Assembly: GCA_014302835.1 (NCBI GenBank)
Contig: CP060294.1
Coordinates: 186,001 to 250,000 of the forward strand
Direction of reading: 5' to 3'
Length of the DNA stretch: 64,000 nt
Origin: Pedobacter sp. PAMC26386
Lineage (GTDB): Bacteria > Bacteroidota > Bacteroidia > Sphingobacteriales > Sphingobacteriaceae
Part shown: piece after piece, positions 1-8,727 of the stretch
How the letters are laid out: every line of letters starts with the position of its first letter
Numbering within the stretch: position 1 is the first letter of the stretch
Made by a program: the position numbers and the translations under genes
Notes under the pieces: model-generated
What the model saw: the letters and a program-made list of their open reading frames with translations, nothing else
Told to the model about the DNA's origin: nothing
Database searches by the model: none

Positions 1-917
1 CTGAGATTATCTATCATGGGGATAAAAGACAAGTGATGGAGTTGATTCCTGCCGAATTGATTACTGGTCTGGAAGATTCCCATATTCAACTCGATAAAGA
101 TGCTGTGGTACTGGTATTAGGCGGTGCACAGGGAATTACAGCAGAGCTGATGATCCACTTTGCAAAAGACTATCCTTGTAATTACATCCTTGTTGGCCGT
201 TCGGCTGACCCAAAATCAGCTGTTCAGGGCGTAGCGGCATCGCTAAAAACAAAAGATGAAATCAGGGGCTACCTGGTTCAGCAGGGAGAAATTAAAAAAC
301 CAGCAGAAATAGAACAGGAAACGGCCAGGATTTATAAGAATAATCAGATATTGAATAGTATCGCTATGCTTGAAAATGGTGGTTCTAAAGTATTCTATAA
401 ATCATTGGATTTGCGGGATGAAAAAAGCCTGGGTCTTTTTGTTGATAGTGTCTATAAAAAATACGGACGCATTGATGGGGTGGTACATGGTGCAGGACTA
501 TTAGAAGATAAATTATTCCATAGCAAAACATCTGCATCTTTTGAAAGAGTGTTTGATACAAAAGTTACTCCATTAAGAGTATTGGCTGAAAAACTGAGGC
601 CTGAAACCCAGTTTGTGATTCTGTTTTCGAGTATCGCTTCTGTCTATGGTAACCGTGGACAAACAGATTACGCGGCTGCAAATAGTGTAATGGATAGATA
701 TGCTTGGGCTTTGAAACAAAAGATTAATGGAAAGGTATTAGCGATTAACTGGGGCCCGTGGAAAGGAGCCGGAATGGTTTCTCCAACCTTAGAAAAAGAA
801 TATGAAAGAAGGGGTATAGCCCTTATTCCACTACAAGATGGCGCTGAAACTTTCTTAAATGAGCTGAAATATGGCAAAGAAAGCCAGGTACTGATCATGG
901 CAGGGAATAATTGGTAG
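1..917 (+). CDS. C-terminal part of a type I PKS/PUFA-synthase-like protein, ketoreductase domain
   Basis: The reading frame is open to the left edge (first full codon at base 3), so this is the tail of a longer protein; the GTG at 33 and ATG at 36 are internal. The roughly 300 visible residues form a PKS-type ketoreductase, which reduces a beta-keto thioester to the hydroxyl with NADPH. The nucleotide-binding motif GGAQGIT lies near bases 115-140. The short-chain dehydrogenase core follows as FSSIAS, then the TDYAAAN motif with the catalytic Tyr codon at 669-671, then NWGPWKGAGM. Within type I PKSs it looks closest to the KR of PfaA and enediyne synthases, which sits at or near the C terminus of a megaenzyme; I therefore expect KS, AT or ACP domains upstream, outside the window. 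It lies 24 bp before the KS-AT-DH-PPT gene and is probably co-transcribed with it. Confidence 0.85.
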   Translation, partial: EIIYHGDKRQVMELIPAELITGLEDSHIQLDKDAVVLVLGGAQGITAELMIHFAKDYPCNYILVGRSADPKSAVQGVAASLKTKDEIRGYLVQQGEIKKPAEIEQETARIYKNNQILNSIAMLENGGSKVFYKSLDLRDEKSLGLFVDSVYKKYGRIDGVVHGAGLLEDKLFHSKTSASFERVFDTKVTPLRVLAEKLRPETQFVILFSSIASVYGNRGQTDYAAANSVMDRYAWALKQKINGKVLAINWGPWKGAGMVSPTLEKEYERRGIALIPLQDGAETFLNELKYGKESQVLIMAGNNW

Positions 918-941
918 CTAATTTTTTAAATAATATACCCA

Positions 942-3900
942 ATGAAGAAGACGGATGTAGCTGTAATTGGAATGTCTTGCATTTTCCCGGGTGCGGGGGA
1001 TCTGGATACATTCTGGAAAAATATAATAAATAAGGTTGATTCTACTCAAGTAGTGCCACCGGATCGTATAGATCCTGTACACTTCGATAAAGATTCTACT
1101 GGTGTAGACAGGTTCTATTGTAACAAAGGTGGTTTTATTCCTGAATACAGCTTCGATCCACAACGTTTTGGAATTCTTCCTGTAGCGGTGAATGGTACAG
1201 AACCCGATCATCTGCTTACGCTGGATTTGGTTTACAGCGCTTTGGAAGATGCTGGTGTCTTTGAAAAAAACACTTCACTGGAAAAGACGGGTATCATTAT
1301 CGGAAAAGGTAATTATGCAGGTCCGGGAGCAACAAGAGCTATTGAAATTGTAAGAACCGGAGAACAGATTGCAGCAGTATTGAAAGATTTACTTCCACAT
1401 CTGGAAGAAGCAGATATAGCTAAAGTAAAACATGAATTTCAGTCACGTAAAGGCCGTTTCGGACCGGATACGGCAATGGGACTGATACCGAATTTAGTTG
1501 CCTCACTGGTTGCTAACCGTTTAAATCTGGGTGGAGTAGCATTTACACTGGATGCGGCTTGTGCAAGTTCATTGATTGCAATTGATCATGCTGTTCAGGA
1601 ATTAAATAGCGGACGTTGTGATATGGTCATTGCTGGTGGCGTACATGTTGGACAAAATGCAGCTTTTTGGAGTATATTTTCCAATTTAGGTGCCTTATCT
1701 AAACAAGAAAAAATAAAGCCGTTTGATACGCATGCCGATGGTCTAATTATTGGCGAAGGTTGTGGATTTGTTGTTTTAAAGCGTCTGGAAGATGCTGTAA
1801 AAGATGAAGATAGAATTTATGCTGTTCTTAAAGGGGTAGGAGTTAGTAGTGATGGAAGTGGTACAAGTGTGATGAGCCCTTCTGTAAAAGGACAGCTCAG
1901 AGCAATAGAACAGGCCTGGGGGAACTCTGGTGTGTCTCCTGAGACTATTGGTTATATTGAAGCCCATGGTACAGGTACCCCATTAGGAGATAAAACTGAA
2001 CTGGAAACGTTAACACAATTTTTTGGCTATAATGCGGAGTTGCCAAAAGCTGGAATCGGGACGGTGAAGTCAAATATCGGCCATGCTATGCCTGCTGCAG
2101 GAATTGCTGGTTTGATTAAGACTTGTCTAGCCTTATACCATGATATTATACCACCGACATTGCATTGTGAAAATCCATTAGCTCAATTGGATAAAACTCG
2201 GTTTCTGGCCGTACAGGAACCATTAAGCTGGGAAAAATCAGGTTTGCCTAAAGTTGCGGGTGTCAATGCCTTTGGTTTTGGCGGGATTAATGCGCATGTG
2301 GTACTGGAAGGATTCAAGGCGCCTAAGAAGGATGAAGTCTTATTACTGGCACGCCCTACATTGGAAGAACTGATCGGTGCCTTAGAAAGTCATGATTATA
2401 GTGCAGGAATCGGTAATTACCGGATTGCAGTCTTCGATCCAACACCTGAAAGAGTAAAAAAGGCCGTTAAGATTGCGTCAAAAAATAACCCATGGCGTAA
2501 CAAGCAGGATATTTGGTTTACCAATGAACCATTAATCAGCAATGGTGGAAAAATAGCCTTTGTATTTCCTGGTTTAGATGGACTAGCTGGTGGCGAAGTA
2601 TCAAGTGTTGCTGATTATTTTAAGATTGCAACAGATCAGCAGATTAAAGTGGATGGCTTACTTAGTGAAGCCTTAAAGACACTCAGCAAAAGTAGTGTAC
2701 TGGATATTGCGCTGAAACAATTAGGTGTACAGCCAGATATGAATGCGGGGCATAGTTTAGGCGAATGGCTGGCCGCAAGGTCATCTGAATTGGCGGAAGA
2801 GAGCTCCGTTACAGCCTTGCTGAAAGTACTCAATCCGGAAACTTTTGAACTGAAAGACTCCAGGTTTATCGCAGTTGGCTGTGGCATAGAACAGCTTTTG
2901 CCAATCATTGCAAACATCAATGAGGTATACTTGTCTAATGATAACTGTCCGCAACAGGTAATCCTGTGCGGAAGTAAGAGTGCGTTAGAAGAACTGACGC
3001 CTATTTTAAAGGTGAAACAGATTTTTCATCAGATATTACCTTTTCAATCTGGATTTCATTCTCCATTTATTGCTGATAAACTGGAAGTAATTCTGGAAGG
3101 TATGAAGGATATGCAATTCCGTAAAACAACTACTCCATTGTGGTCGGCTACTACTTTAGAACTTTATCCTGAAGGCTTTGAAGCGATCAGACAATTAAGC
3201 GCAGAACACCTGATTAAACCGGTACGTTTCCGTGAATTGACGGAAAAGCTGTATGAGGAAGGTGCAAGGGTATTTATCCAGATTGGTTCAGGTGGGTTGG
3301 TCGGTTTTATTGATGATACGCTGAAAGGAAGAAACTTTAGTACCATCTCTTCAAATGTGCCTATCAGGTCAGGGATAACTCAGTTGCAACGTGTGCTAGC
3401 TGCTTTATTTGTGGAAGGTAAAGAGGTTGGAATGAATTTTATCGGTCAAACGAGGTTAAGCTCTGCTTTTAATAGTAAGGGAATTAAGTTAGAATTAGGT
3501 TTACCGATAATTACGGGGTTAACTACGCTTCAGGGATTGGTTAAGCAACCTTTAGCAAAGCCAAATCCCTCGGTATATGCCAGAGAATTATTAGAAGATG
3601 TTGCTGACCCTGTGATGCAGGCTTTCAATGAAAATATTCTGGAAATGGTGAATATTCAGTCAGAAATTCAGCAACTGTTTAAAAAAGGGGTTTTACAACC
3701 TGCTAATTATCAGATGTCACCTGTGTCACCTATATTATCGCCTGCACTAATGTTATCACCAGTACCAGAGTTATTGCCAGCGGTGTCTGTACAAAGAATG
3801 CCTTTTGCTAAACAGCTGGATATTACATTGGAAAATTGCCCTTACCTGATAGACCATGCTTTGTTAAGACAACCTAAAGGCTGGCATTGCGTAGATGATA

Positions 3901-5240
3901 TGGACCCGGTTATTCCGATGACGATGATCTTTGAATTATTTGGAGAGATCGCTGAAGAACAATCTCCAGGAGAACAGGTGCAAAAGATTTTGAATATCAA
4001 GGTATTTCAATGGATGAACGTAGTCAAGCCTTTCCGCGAAACCATTACTGGCGAATGGAAAGATCAAAAAAAGGTATATCTCAATTTGGAACGTTTTGCA
4101 AATGCTGAAGTTATCCTGTCAGAAAAATTAGGTCAGCCCCTGCATCAATCTTTTGATATTGGTAAAGTGCTGGATATCAAAAGAACTCCGGAGCAGATTT
4201 ATGAAAATCATATGTTTCATGGGCCGGGTTACCAGGGAATAAAATCTTTGGAGGCGGTTGGTGAAAAAGGAATCACCGGTATTATTGAAGGCGGTGCCGG
4301 AAAAGGTTCTCTGCTTGATAACGCCGGTCAGCTTTTCGGATTATGGTTGCAGCTTATCCTGACAAAAGACAGAATAGCGTTTCCTGTAAAGATACAGGAG
4401 ATCGAATTTTTTGGAAATATGCATGATCAGCGGGGGGAATTTGAATGTACTTGTGTACTGACAGAAATGAACGGAGAATTTGCTACGGGTGATTTTATCA
4501 TTAAGCGGGATAACTGTGTCTGGGCAATTATCTCTGGTTGGCAGAACAGGAGACTGGAAATCGATGATGCTTTATGGAGTGTATCGATGTCTCCGCTTCA
4601 TAACAGGTTGTCGAAAGAAATTGCTCCGGGTATTTTTATGTTCCATAATGCTTATTCAAGAGTCGTTTCATGGGACTTTATCCTGAAACGCTATTTCAAT
4701 CAGGAAGAGAAAAAACACCATAATTCATTGCTTCCAAATCAAAGAAAAACCTGGATGATTAGCCGGGTAGCCGTAAAAGACGCAGTAAGAAATCTGCTGA
4801 ATAAAGAGAGACAACATGCATGCTACCCGATTACGTTTGAGATCAAATCAGACGAGTGGAAAAAACCTTACCCTCACGGTGGTCAAACTGCTGGTATTCA
4901 TGTTTCTTTAGCACATAAAGGAACTGATGCCGTGGGGGTTGCCCGTTTGGACAGACCTGTAGGTATTGATATTGAAAGTATTGAAGAACGCAGTGATGGT
5001 TTTTTTGAACTCGCATTTGCCGATACAGAAATTGCTTTACTGGAAGGAAAAGATAAAGCAGAATGGGCAACCCGGTTCTGGACAGCCAAAGAGGCATATG
5101 GTAAATACCTGGGTAAAGGGTTGCAGGGAAATCCTAAAGCCTATGTTGTTGAAGAGATCAGAGGCGACGAATTACGCATTAAAGACATATTTATAAAGAC
5201 CATTAAACACCATAACTATATAATCGGATGGACACAATAG
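942..5240 (+). CDS. Polyketide/PUFA-like synthase, KS-AT-DH with C-terminal 4'-phosphopantetheinyl transferase
   Basis: This 1432-residue cytoplasmic megaenzyme carries four recognisable domains. A ketosynthase (about 1-460) has Cys207 in DAACASS, His342 in AHGTGTP and His381 in KSNIGHA, the classical triad. An acyltransferase (about 530-800) has GHSLGE with Ser605 and a downstream His706. A double-hotdog dehydratase (about 940-1220) has His972 in YLIDHAL and Asp1126 in LLDNAGQ. A C-terminal Sfp-like phosphopantetheinyl transferase (about 1310-1432) has GIDIE (Asp1343, Glu1345) and WTAKEA (Lys1383, Glu1384). No ACP or KR is seen within it; the ACP is the next gene and a KR lies in the previous one. 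An integrated PPTase resembles enediyne PKSs, and the rest resembles PfaC-type proteins. The start is the first ATG, opening directly on a KS N terminus. It overlaps the ACP gene by 13 bp. The product is unknown. Confidence 0.9.
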   Translation: MKKTDVAVIGMSCIFPGAGDLDTFWKNIINKVDSTQVVPPDRIDPVHFDKDSTGVDRFYCNKGGFIPEYSFDPQRFGILPVAVNGTEPDHLLTLDLVYSALEDAGVFEKNTSLEKTGIIIGKGNYAGPGATRAIEIVRTGEQIAAVLKDLLPHLEEADIAKVKHEFQSRKGRFGPDTAMGLIPNLVASLVANRLNLGGVAFTLDAACASSLIAIDHAVQELNSGRCDMVIAGGVHVGQNAAFWSIFSNLGALSKQEKIKPFDTHADGLIIGEGCGFVVLKRLEDAVKDEDRIYAVLKGVGVSSDGSGTSVMSPSVKGQLRAIEQAWGNSGVSPETIGYIEAHGTGTPLGDKTELETLTQFFGYNAELPKAGIGTVKSNIGHAMPAAGIAGLIKTCLALYHDIIPPTLHCENPLAQLDKTRFLAVQEPLSWEKSGLPKVAGVNAFGFGGINAHVVLEGFKAPKKDEVLLLARPTLEELIGALESHDYSAGIGNYRIAVFDPTPERVKKAVKIASKNNPWRNKQDIWFTNEPLISNGGKIAFVFPGLDGLAGGEVSSVADYFKIATDQQIKVDGLLSEALKTLSKSSVLDIALKQLGVQPDMNAGHSLGEWLAARSSELAEESSVTALLKVLNPETFELKDSRFIAVGCGIEQLLPIIANINEVYLSNDNCPQQVILCGSKSALEELTPILKVKQIFHQILPFQSGFHSPFIADKLEVILEGMKDMQFRKTTTPLWSATTLELYPEGFEAIRQLSAEHLIKPVRFRELTEKLYEEGARVFIQIGSGGLVGFIDDTLKGRNFSTISSNVPIRSGITQLQRVLAALFVEGKEVGMNFIGQTRLSSAFNSKGIKLELGLPIITGLTTLQGLVKQPLAKPNPSVYARELLEDVADPVMQAFNENILEMVNIQSEIQQLFKKGVLQPANYQMSPVSPILSPALMLSPVPELLPAVSVQRMPFAKQLDITLENCPYLIDHALLRQPKGWHCVDDMDPVIPMTMIFELFGEIAEEQSPGEQVQKILNIKVFQWMNVVKPFRETITGEWKDQKKVYLNLERFANAEVILSEKLGQPLHQSFDIGKVLDIKRTPEQIYENHMFHGPGYQGIKSLEAVGEKGITGIIEGGAGKGSLLDNAGQLFGLWLQLILTKDRIAFPVKIQEIEFFGNMHDQRGEFECTCVLTEMNGEFATGDFIIKRDNCVWAIISGWQNRRLEIDDALWSVSMSPLHNRLSKEIAPGIFMFHNAYSRVVSWDFILKRYFNQEEKKHHNSLLPNQRKTWMISRVAVKDAVRNLLNKERQHACYPITFEIKSDEWKKPYPHGGQTAGIHVSLAHKGTDAVGVARLDRPVGIDIESIEERSDGFFELAFADTEIALLEGKDKAEWATRFWTAKEAYGKYLGKGLQGNPKAYVVEEIRGDELRIKDIFIKTIKHHNYIIGWTQ

Positions 5241-5536
5241 CGACGACTCAGAAATTAAATAACGACGAAATCTTTGACCTGATGAAACAATTCATCACAG
5301 AGGTCATAGGAGAAGAATTTGTGGAAGAAATGGATATTACACCTAAAAGTTCTTTTACCAAAGATCTTGAAATGGACAGTATAGAAATTGTATCCTTCTC
5401 TGAAAAAATAAAAACACACTTCGGTGAGCAAATTGATTTTACAGGATGGTTATCCGCTATGGATCTTGATCAGCTAATCAATCTGAATCTGGAAATGATT
5501 ATTAATTACATACAGGAATGCCAGTCATCAAAGTAA
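5228..5536 (+). CDS. Free-standing acyl carrier protein
   Basis: The 102-residue acidic, helical protein has the acyl carrier signature LEMDSIEIV with Ser51 as the predicted phosphopantetheine attachment site. It would carry the growing chain as a thioester between the ketosynthase, ketoreductase and dehydratase encoded next to it, and would be activated by the transferase fused to the upstream synthase. Its start overlaps that gene's end by 13 bp and its end overlaps the hydrolase start by 19 bp, so translation is probably coupled. At 102 residues it is slightly longer than a typical 80-residue ACP, with about 12 extra N-terminal residues. Whether it serves the iterative synthase itself or a separate acyl-transfer step cannot be decided from sequence. 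Confidence 0.88.
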   Translation: MDTIATTQKLNNDEIFDLMKQFITEVIGEEFVEEMDITPKSSFTKDLEMDSIEIVSFSEKIKTHFGEQIDFTGWLSAMDLDQLINLNLEMIINYIQECQSSK

Positions 5537-6279
5537 ATAATAAGGATGTGCACATTCAGGAACTGAATAAAGGAGCGGCCGAAACCGTTCTTTTAATTCA
5601 TGGGATGTTCAGTAACCTTTCTGTTTATTACTTCAATATAGCCCCGGTTTTGGCCTTGCATTTCCATGTGGTGATGTATGACCTGAAAAGCCATGGAATG
5701 AGTGAACGTACATTGGAAGGGTATGACCTGAATAGTATGACAGACGATCTCTACGCTTTAATGGAAGTACTGAATCTGGATAAGGTGCATTTGGCTGGTT
5801 ATAGTTTTGGTGGTTTAATTGCTTTGAAAATGGCCGTTCGTTTCCCTGAAAAGTTAAGGAAACTGGTTTTGATAGAAGCTCCTGACCCTAATGACGATAA
5901 AACCCGTGGTATTATCGAAGAATACAGCCGGGAATTTCTGGAACATTATGTAGCTAATTTTACAGATACGACTAAAGCGAAAATGGGTAAAAGACAGATG
6001 GACCGTAACCACCGGATGTATGAATATCTGTTTTATCAAACTAGTATCAAAAAAGATATGATTCAGGAAAGTGATTTTTTTAATGCGCCTGAAATCAATA
6101 CGATGAAAAAGGATACCCTTTTATTGTATGGATCAGCTTCTAATTGTCTGGAAGCAGGTAGACAGCTCCATAAAAAGATTAGCAGATCTGATCTGATCCC
6201 ATTAGACGGGGATCATAATATCCCAATTCAGGAACCAGTGATGATTGCAGAACTGGTTTCCGGATTTTTTAAAAATTAA
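5518..6279 (+). CDS. Alpha/beta hydrolase, candidate thioesterase or acyl-transfer enzyme
   Basis: This 253-residue protein is an alpha/beta hydrolase. It has the oxyanion-hole HG motif (LLIHGMF, residues 25-31), the nucleophile elbow GYSFGG with Ser96, and a C-terminal DGDH with His233 as the likely catalytic histidine. No signal peptide is present, so it should act in the cytoplasm. Its position directly after the ACP, with a 19-bp overlap, suggests that it releases or transfers the acyl chain from the carrier protein. Ester hydrolysis of a pathway intermediate is an equally possible role, since the fold does not fix the substrate. The ATG at 5518 lies inside the ACP gene and gives a normal N-terminal beta strand, so it is kept as the start. 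Confidence 0.85.
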   Translation: MPVIKVNNKDVHIQELNKGAAETVLLIHGMFSNLSVYYFNIAPVLALHFHVVMYDLKSHGMSERTLEGYDLNSMTDDLYALMEVLNLDKVHLAGYSFGGLIALKMAVRFPEKLRKLVLIEAPDPNDDKTRGIIEEYSREFLEHYVANFTDTTKAKMGKRQMDRNHRMYEYLFYQTSIKKDMIQESDFFNAPEINTMKKDTLLLYGSASNCLEAGRQLHKKISRSDLIPLDGDHNIPIQEPVMIAELVSGFFKN

Positions 6280-6300
6280 CTGTCAAATAATCTACGTGCT

Positions 6301-7506
6301 ATGGCAAAATTTGTATTTATTGTTCCTCCTTTAACCGGCCATATCAATCCTACGTTAAGTATGGGAGCCGTTTTAATCCAGCGTGGACATCAGGTTGGCT
6401 GGATTACACTCGATCCTGATCTGGCTTTTAAATTGCCTGAAGGTGGGGAGTTATTATTGATTAAATATAACGAGAGCGATCAGCAGAAACAGGATAGTGA
6501 GCAGTACCTGGATATCATCACCAAAAAAATTGTCTACGGCATAGACAGTATTAAGTTTTTATATGAAGAAGTATTAATTCCATTAAATCGTCATAGTTAT
6601 GATGGGATTGTGGATTGGCTGGAAAAATATAAGCCTGACCTGGTGATTACTGATCACCAGATGTTTGCTGGAGCTATCGCTGCGGTCAATCAGAAAATAC
6701 CCTACGCGACCTCTGTTACTGCACCCGCAGCTATAAAAATAATGGATGAGTTACCTAAAGTCCATGAGTGGGAGGTAAATCAGATTGTGGCATTGCAAAA
6801 AGAATTAGGCATGGATAAATTAACTTCTATAGCCTGTTCCGGTCTTTTGACCATGGTTTTGACTTCGAAAGAATTCTTCGGAGAACTGGAATTACCAGCC
6901 TGCTACCATTTTGTAGGACCGGTGATTAATCGCAAGCCTGTAAATGCATATTTTGACTGGGATCTGCTGAACAAAATCAACAGACCAAAAATATTAGTCA
7001 GTATCGGAACCACTTTTGACCATGAACATAAAAAGAATTTCTTTGCAAAGGTAATCGAAGCCTTTGGGGATGAAGAACTGACAGTAGTTGTGGTTTCGGA
7101 GCCTTCTCTTTTTGAAATGTGGCCAGAGAATTTTATCGTACAGCGGATGGTTCCGCAATTGGAACTACTGCCACATTTAGATGCGGTAGTTTGCCATGGC
7201 GGACATAACACGGTCTGTGAAACTTTAATGAATGGCTTGCCGATGGTGGTTATTCCAATCGCCTATGATCAGTCACATGTAGCGGGCAGAGTGGTGCGGG
7301 TAGGTGCAGGGCTGCGTTTAAATTTCAATCGTTTTAAAGCCAGGCATCTTCAGGAAGCGGTCTATGAAATTCTTCAGAAGGAGGATTTCAAAACCTCTGC
7401 ATTGGAAATTAAACGATCTTTTATCGCCGCTGGCGGTACTGAAGCAGCGGCTACTTTACTGGAAAAGTTTAGTGTCAACGAACCTTTGTTTTTATTAAAT
7501 AGTTAA
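6301..7506 (+). CDS. MGT-family (GT1) glycosyltransferase, copy 1
   Basis: The 401-residue protein is a GT-B fold glycosyltransferase of the macrolide/zeaxanthin glycosyltransferase (MGT, YjiC-like) family. These enzymes move a sugar from a nucleotide donor to a small hydrophobic acceptor. The N terminus carries PPLTGHINP, with His14 at the position of the catalytic base. The C-terminal donor-binding segment contains VVCHGGHNTVCE, NGLPMVVIPIAYDQ and VGAGLRL, typical of the UDP-sugar site. It is followed after 10 bp by a second enzyme of the same family and length, and both sit between the ACP/hydrolase and the acyltransferase genes. The likely acceptor is therefore the lipid or polyketide made by the operon; the sugar is unknown. 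Confidence 0.88.
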   Translation: MAKFVFIVPPLTGHINPTLSMGAVLIQRGHQVGWITLDPDLAFKLPEGGELLLIKYNESDQQKQDSEQYLDIITKKIVYGIDSIKFLYEEVLIPLNRHSYDGIVDWLEKYKPDLVITDHQMFAGAIAAVNQKIPYATSVTAPAAIKIMDELPKVHEWEVNQIVALQKELGMDKLTSIACSGLLTMVLTSKEFFGELELPACYHFVGPVINRKPVNAYFDWDLLNKINRPKILVSIGTTFDHEHKKNFFAKVIEAFGDEELTVVVVSEPSLFEMWPENFIVQRMVPQLELLPHLDAVVCHGGHNTVCETLMNGLPMVVIPIAYDQSHVAGRVVRVGAGLRLNFNRFKARHLQEAVYEILQKEDFKTSALEIKRSFIAAGGTEAAATLLEKFSVNEPLFLLNS

Positions 7507-7516
7507 AACAGGAATT

Positions 7517-8722
7517 ATGTCTAGATTTTTATTTGTTGTACCCCCTTTTTTTGGCCATATCAGCCCTACGCTTAGTATAGGATCCAGTTTAATCGCCCGT
7601 GGGCATGAAGTAAAATGGATCGGAATTACTCCGCTTGCAACTAAACATATACCTGAAGGTGGTGAATTTATTTATCCCGAAGCCGATCTGGCAGAATATC
7701 AGGTAGAGATCATCCGGATTTTAAAACGTCAGGATGATGGCCCTTCCTGTTCTGGTCCTGAAGTGATGAAACTGGCCTTAGAAGAAACTTATGTTCCTTT
7801 TGCCCGCATGATGATGATGGGGCTGAACAATTTTGTTGACCAGTGGAAACCAGATGTGATTGTCAATGACTGTATTACCTTTGCAGGTGCACTCTGTGCG
7901 CATTTGAAGGGGATTCCATCGGTCACAACCACACCGGTGCCACCCGATGTGATGGGAGATACGGCAACTAGTGCGCCTAAAATCTTTGAATGGCAACAGC
8001 GGTTAATCAAAGGTTTACAGCAGGAACTGGGTATCCGGGAAGATGGTATTTTTATCCATTCTGCTAAACTTAATCTTGTTTTCACTTCGCAGGCTTTTGC
8101 CGGATTTGAGGAAATACCCCCACATATGAAATTTGTAGGTCCGGTAAAAGGCAGGCCAAATCATGCCGCTTTTGACTGGGAAAGACTGGCAGCAGCAAAA
8201 ACGCCAAAGGTTTTTGTGTCTTTAGGGACTTTACTGGTAGATATCAGAGCTGCATTTTTCCAAAAACTAATTGATGCTTTTGCAGATCAGCCGGTCACTA
8301 TTATTGCAGCGACCAATCCTGATATTTTTGCGGTATGGCCTGATAATTTTATTGTTAACGGTTTTGTTCCGCAGACTGAATTAATGCCCCACATGGATGC
8401 CGTCATTTGTCATGGAGGTTTTAATACGGTTAACGACACTTTTACCAATGGTTTGCCAATGTTGATTACACCTATTGCCTACGATCACTTTCATACGGCT
8501 AAGCTGATTGAAAATGCAGGGTGTGGAATCAGCATCCGCTATAAACGCTTAAAAATCTCAGACTTGAAAAGCAGTGTCTTTGAATTACTGGAAAATCCAA
8601 AATACCGGAATGCAGCGCTGAAAATCAAAGAAACATTTATCGCTGCTGGTGGAAATGATAAAGCAGTACAACTGCTGGAAGATTTCGCTGAGGCAGAGCA
8701 ATTAGTTGAAAAACAGAATTAA
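7517..8722 (+). CDS. MGT-family (GT1) glycosyltransferase, copy 2
   Basis: This protein also has 401 residues and is a clear paralogue of the preceding one. It opens with PPFFGHISPTLS (His14) and has VICHGGFNTVND, NGLPMLITPIAYDH and AGCGISI in the donor-binding half. The acceptor-binding N-terminal half differs noticeably from copy 1, which fits two successive glycosylations or two different acceptors after a tandem duplication. It lies 10 bp after copy 1 and 5 bp before the first acyltransferase gene, within the same operon. No transmembrane segment is evident, so it is probably cytoplasmic or loosely membrane-associated like other MGT enzymes. The sugar donor cannot be predicted. Confidence 0.88.
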   Translation: MSRFLFVVPPFFGHISPTLSIGSSLIARGHEVKWIGITPLATKHIPEGGEFIYPEADLAEYQVEIIRILKRQDDGPSCSGPEVMKLALEETYVPFARMMMMGLNNFVDQWKPDVIVNDCITFAGALCAHLKGIPSVTTTPVPPDVMGDTATSAPKIFEWQQRLIKGLQQELGIREDGIFIHSAKLNLVFTSQAFAGFEEIPPHMKFVGPVKGRPNHAAFDWERLAAAKTPKVFVSLGTLLVDIRAAFFQKLIDAFADQPVTIIAATNPDIFAVWPDNFIVNGFVPQTELMPHMDAVICHGGFNTVNDTFTNGLPMLITPIAYDHFHTAKLIENAGCGISIRYKRLKISDLKSSVFELLENPKYRNAALKIKETFIAAGGNDKAVQLLEDFAEAEQLVEKQN

Positions 8723-8727
8723 GGCCA

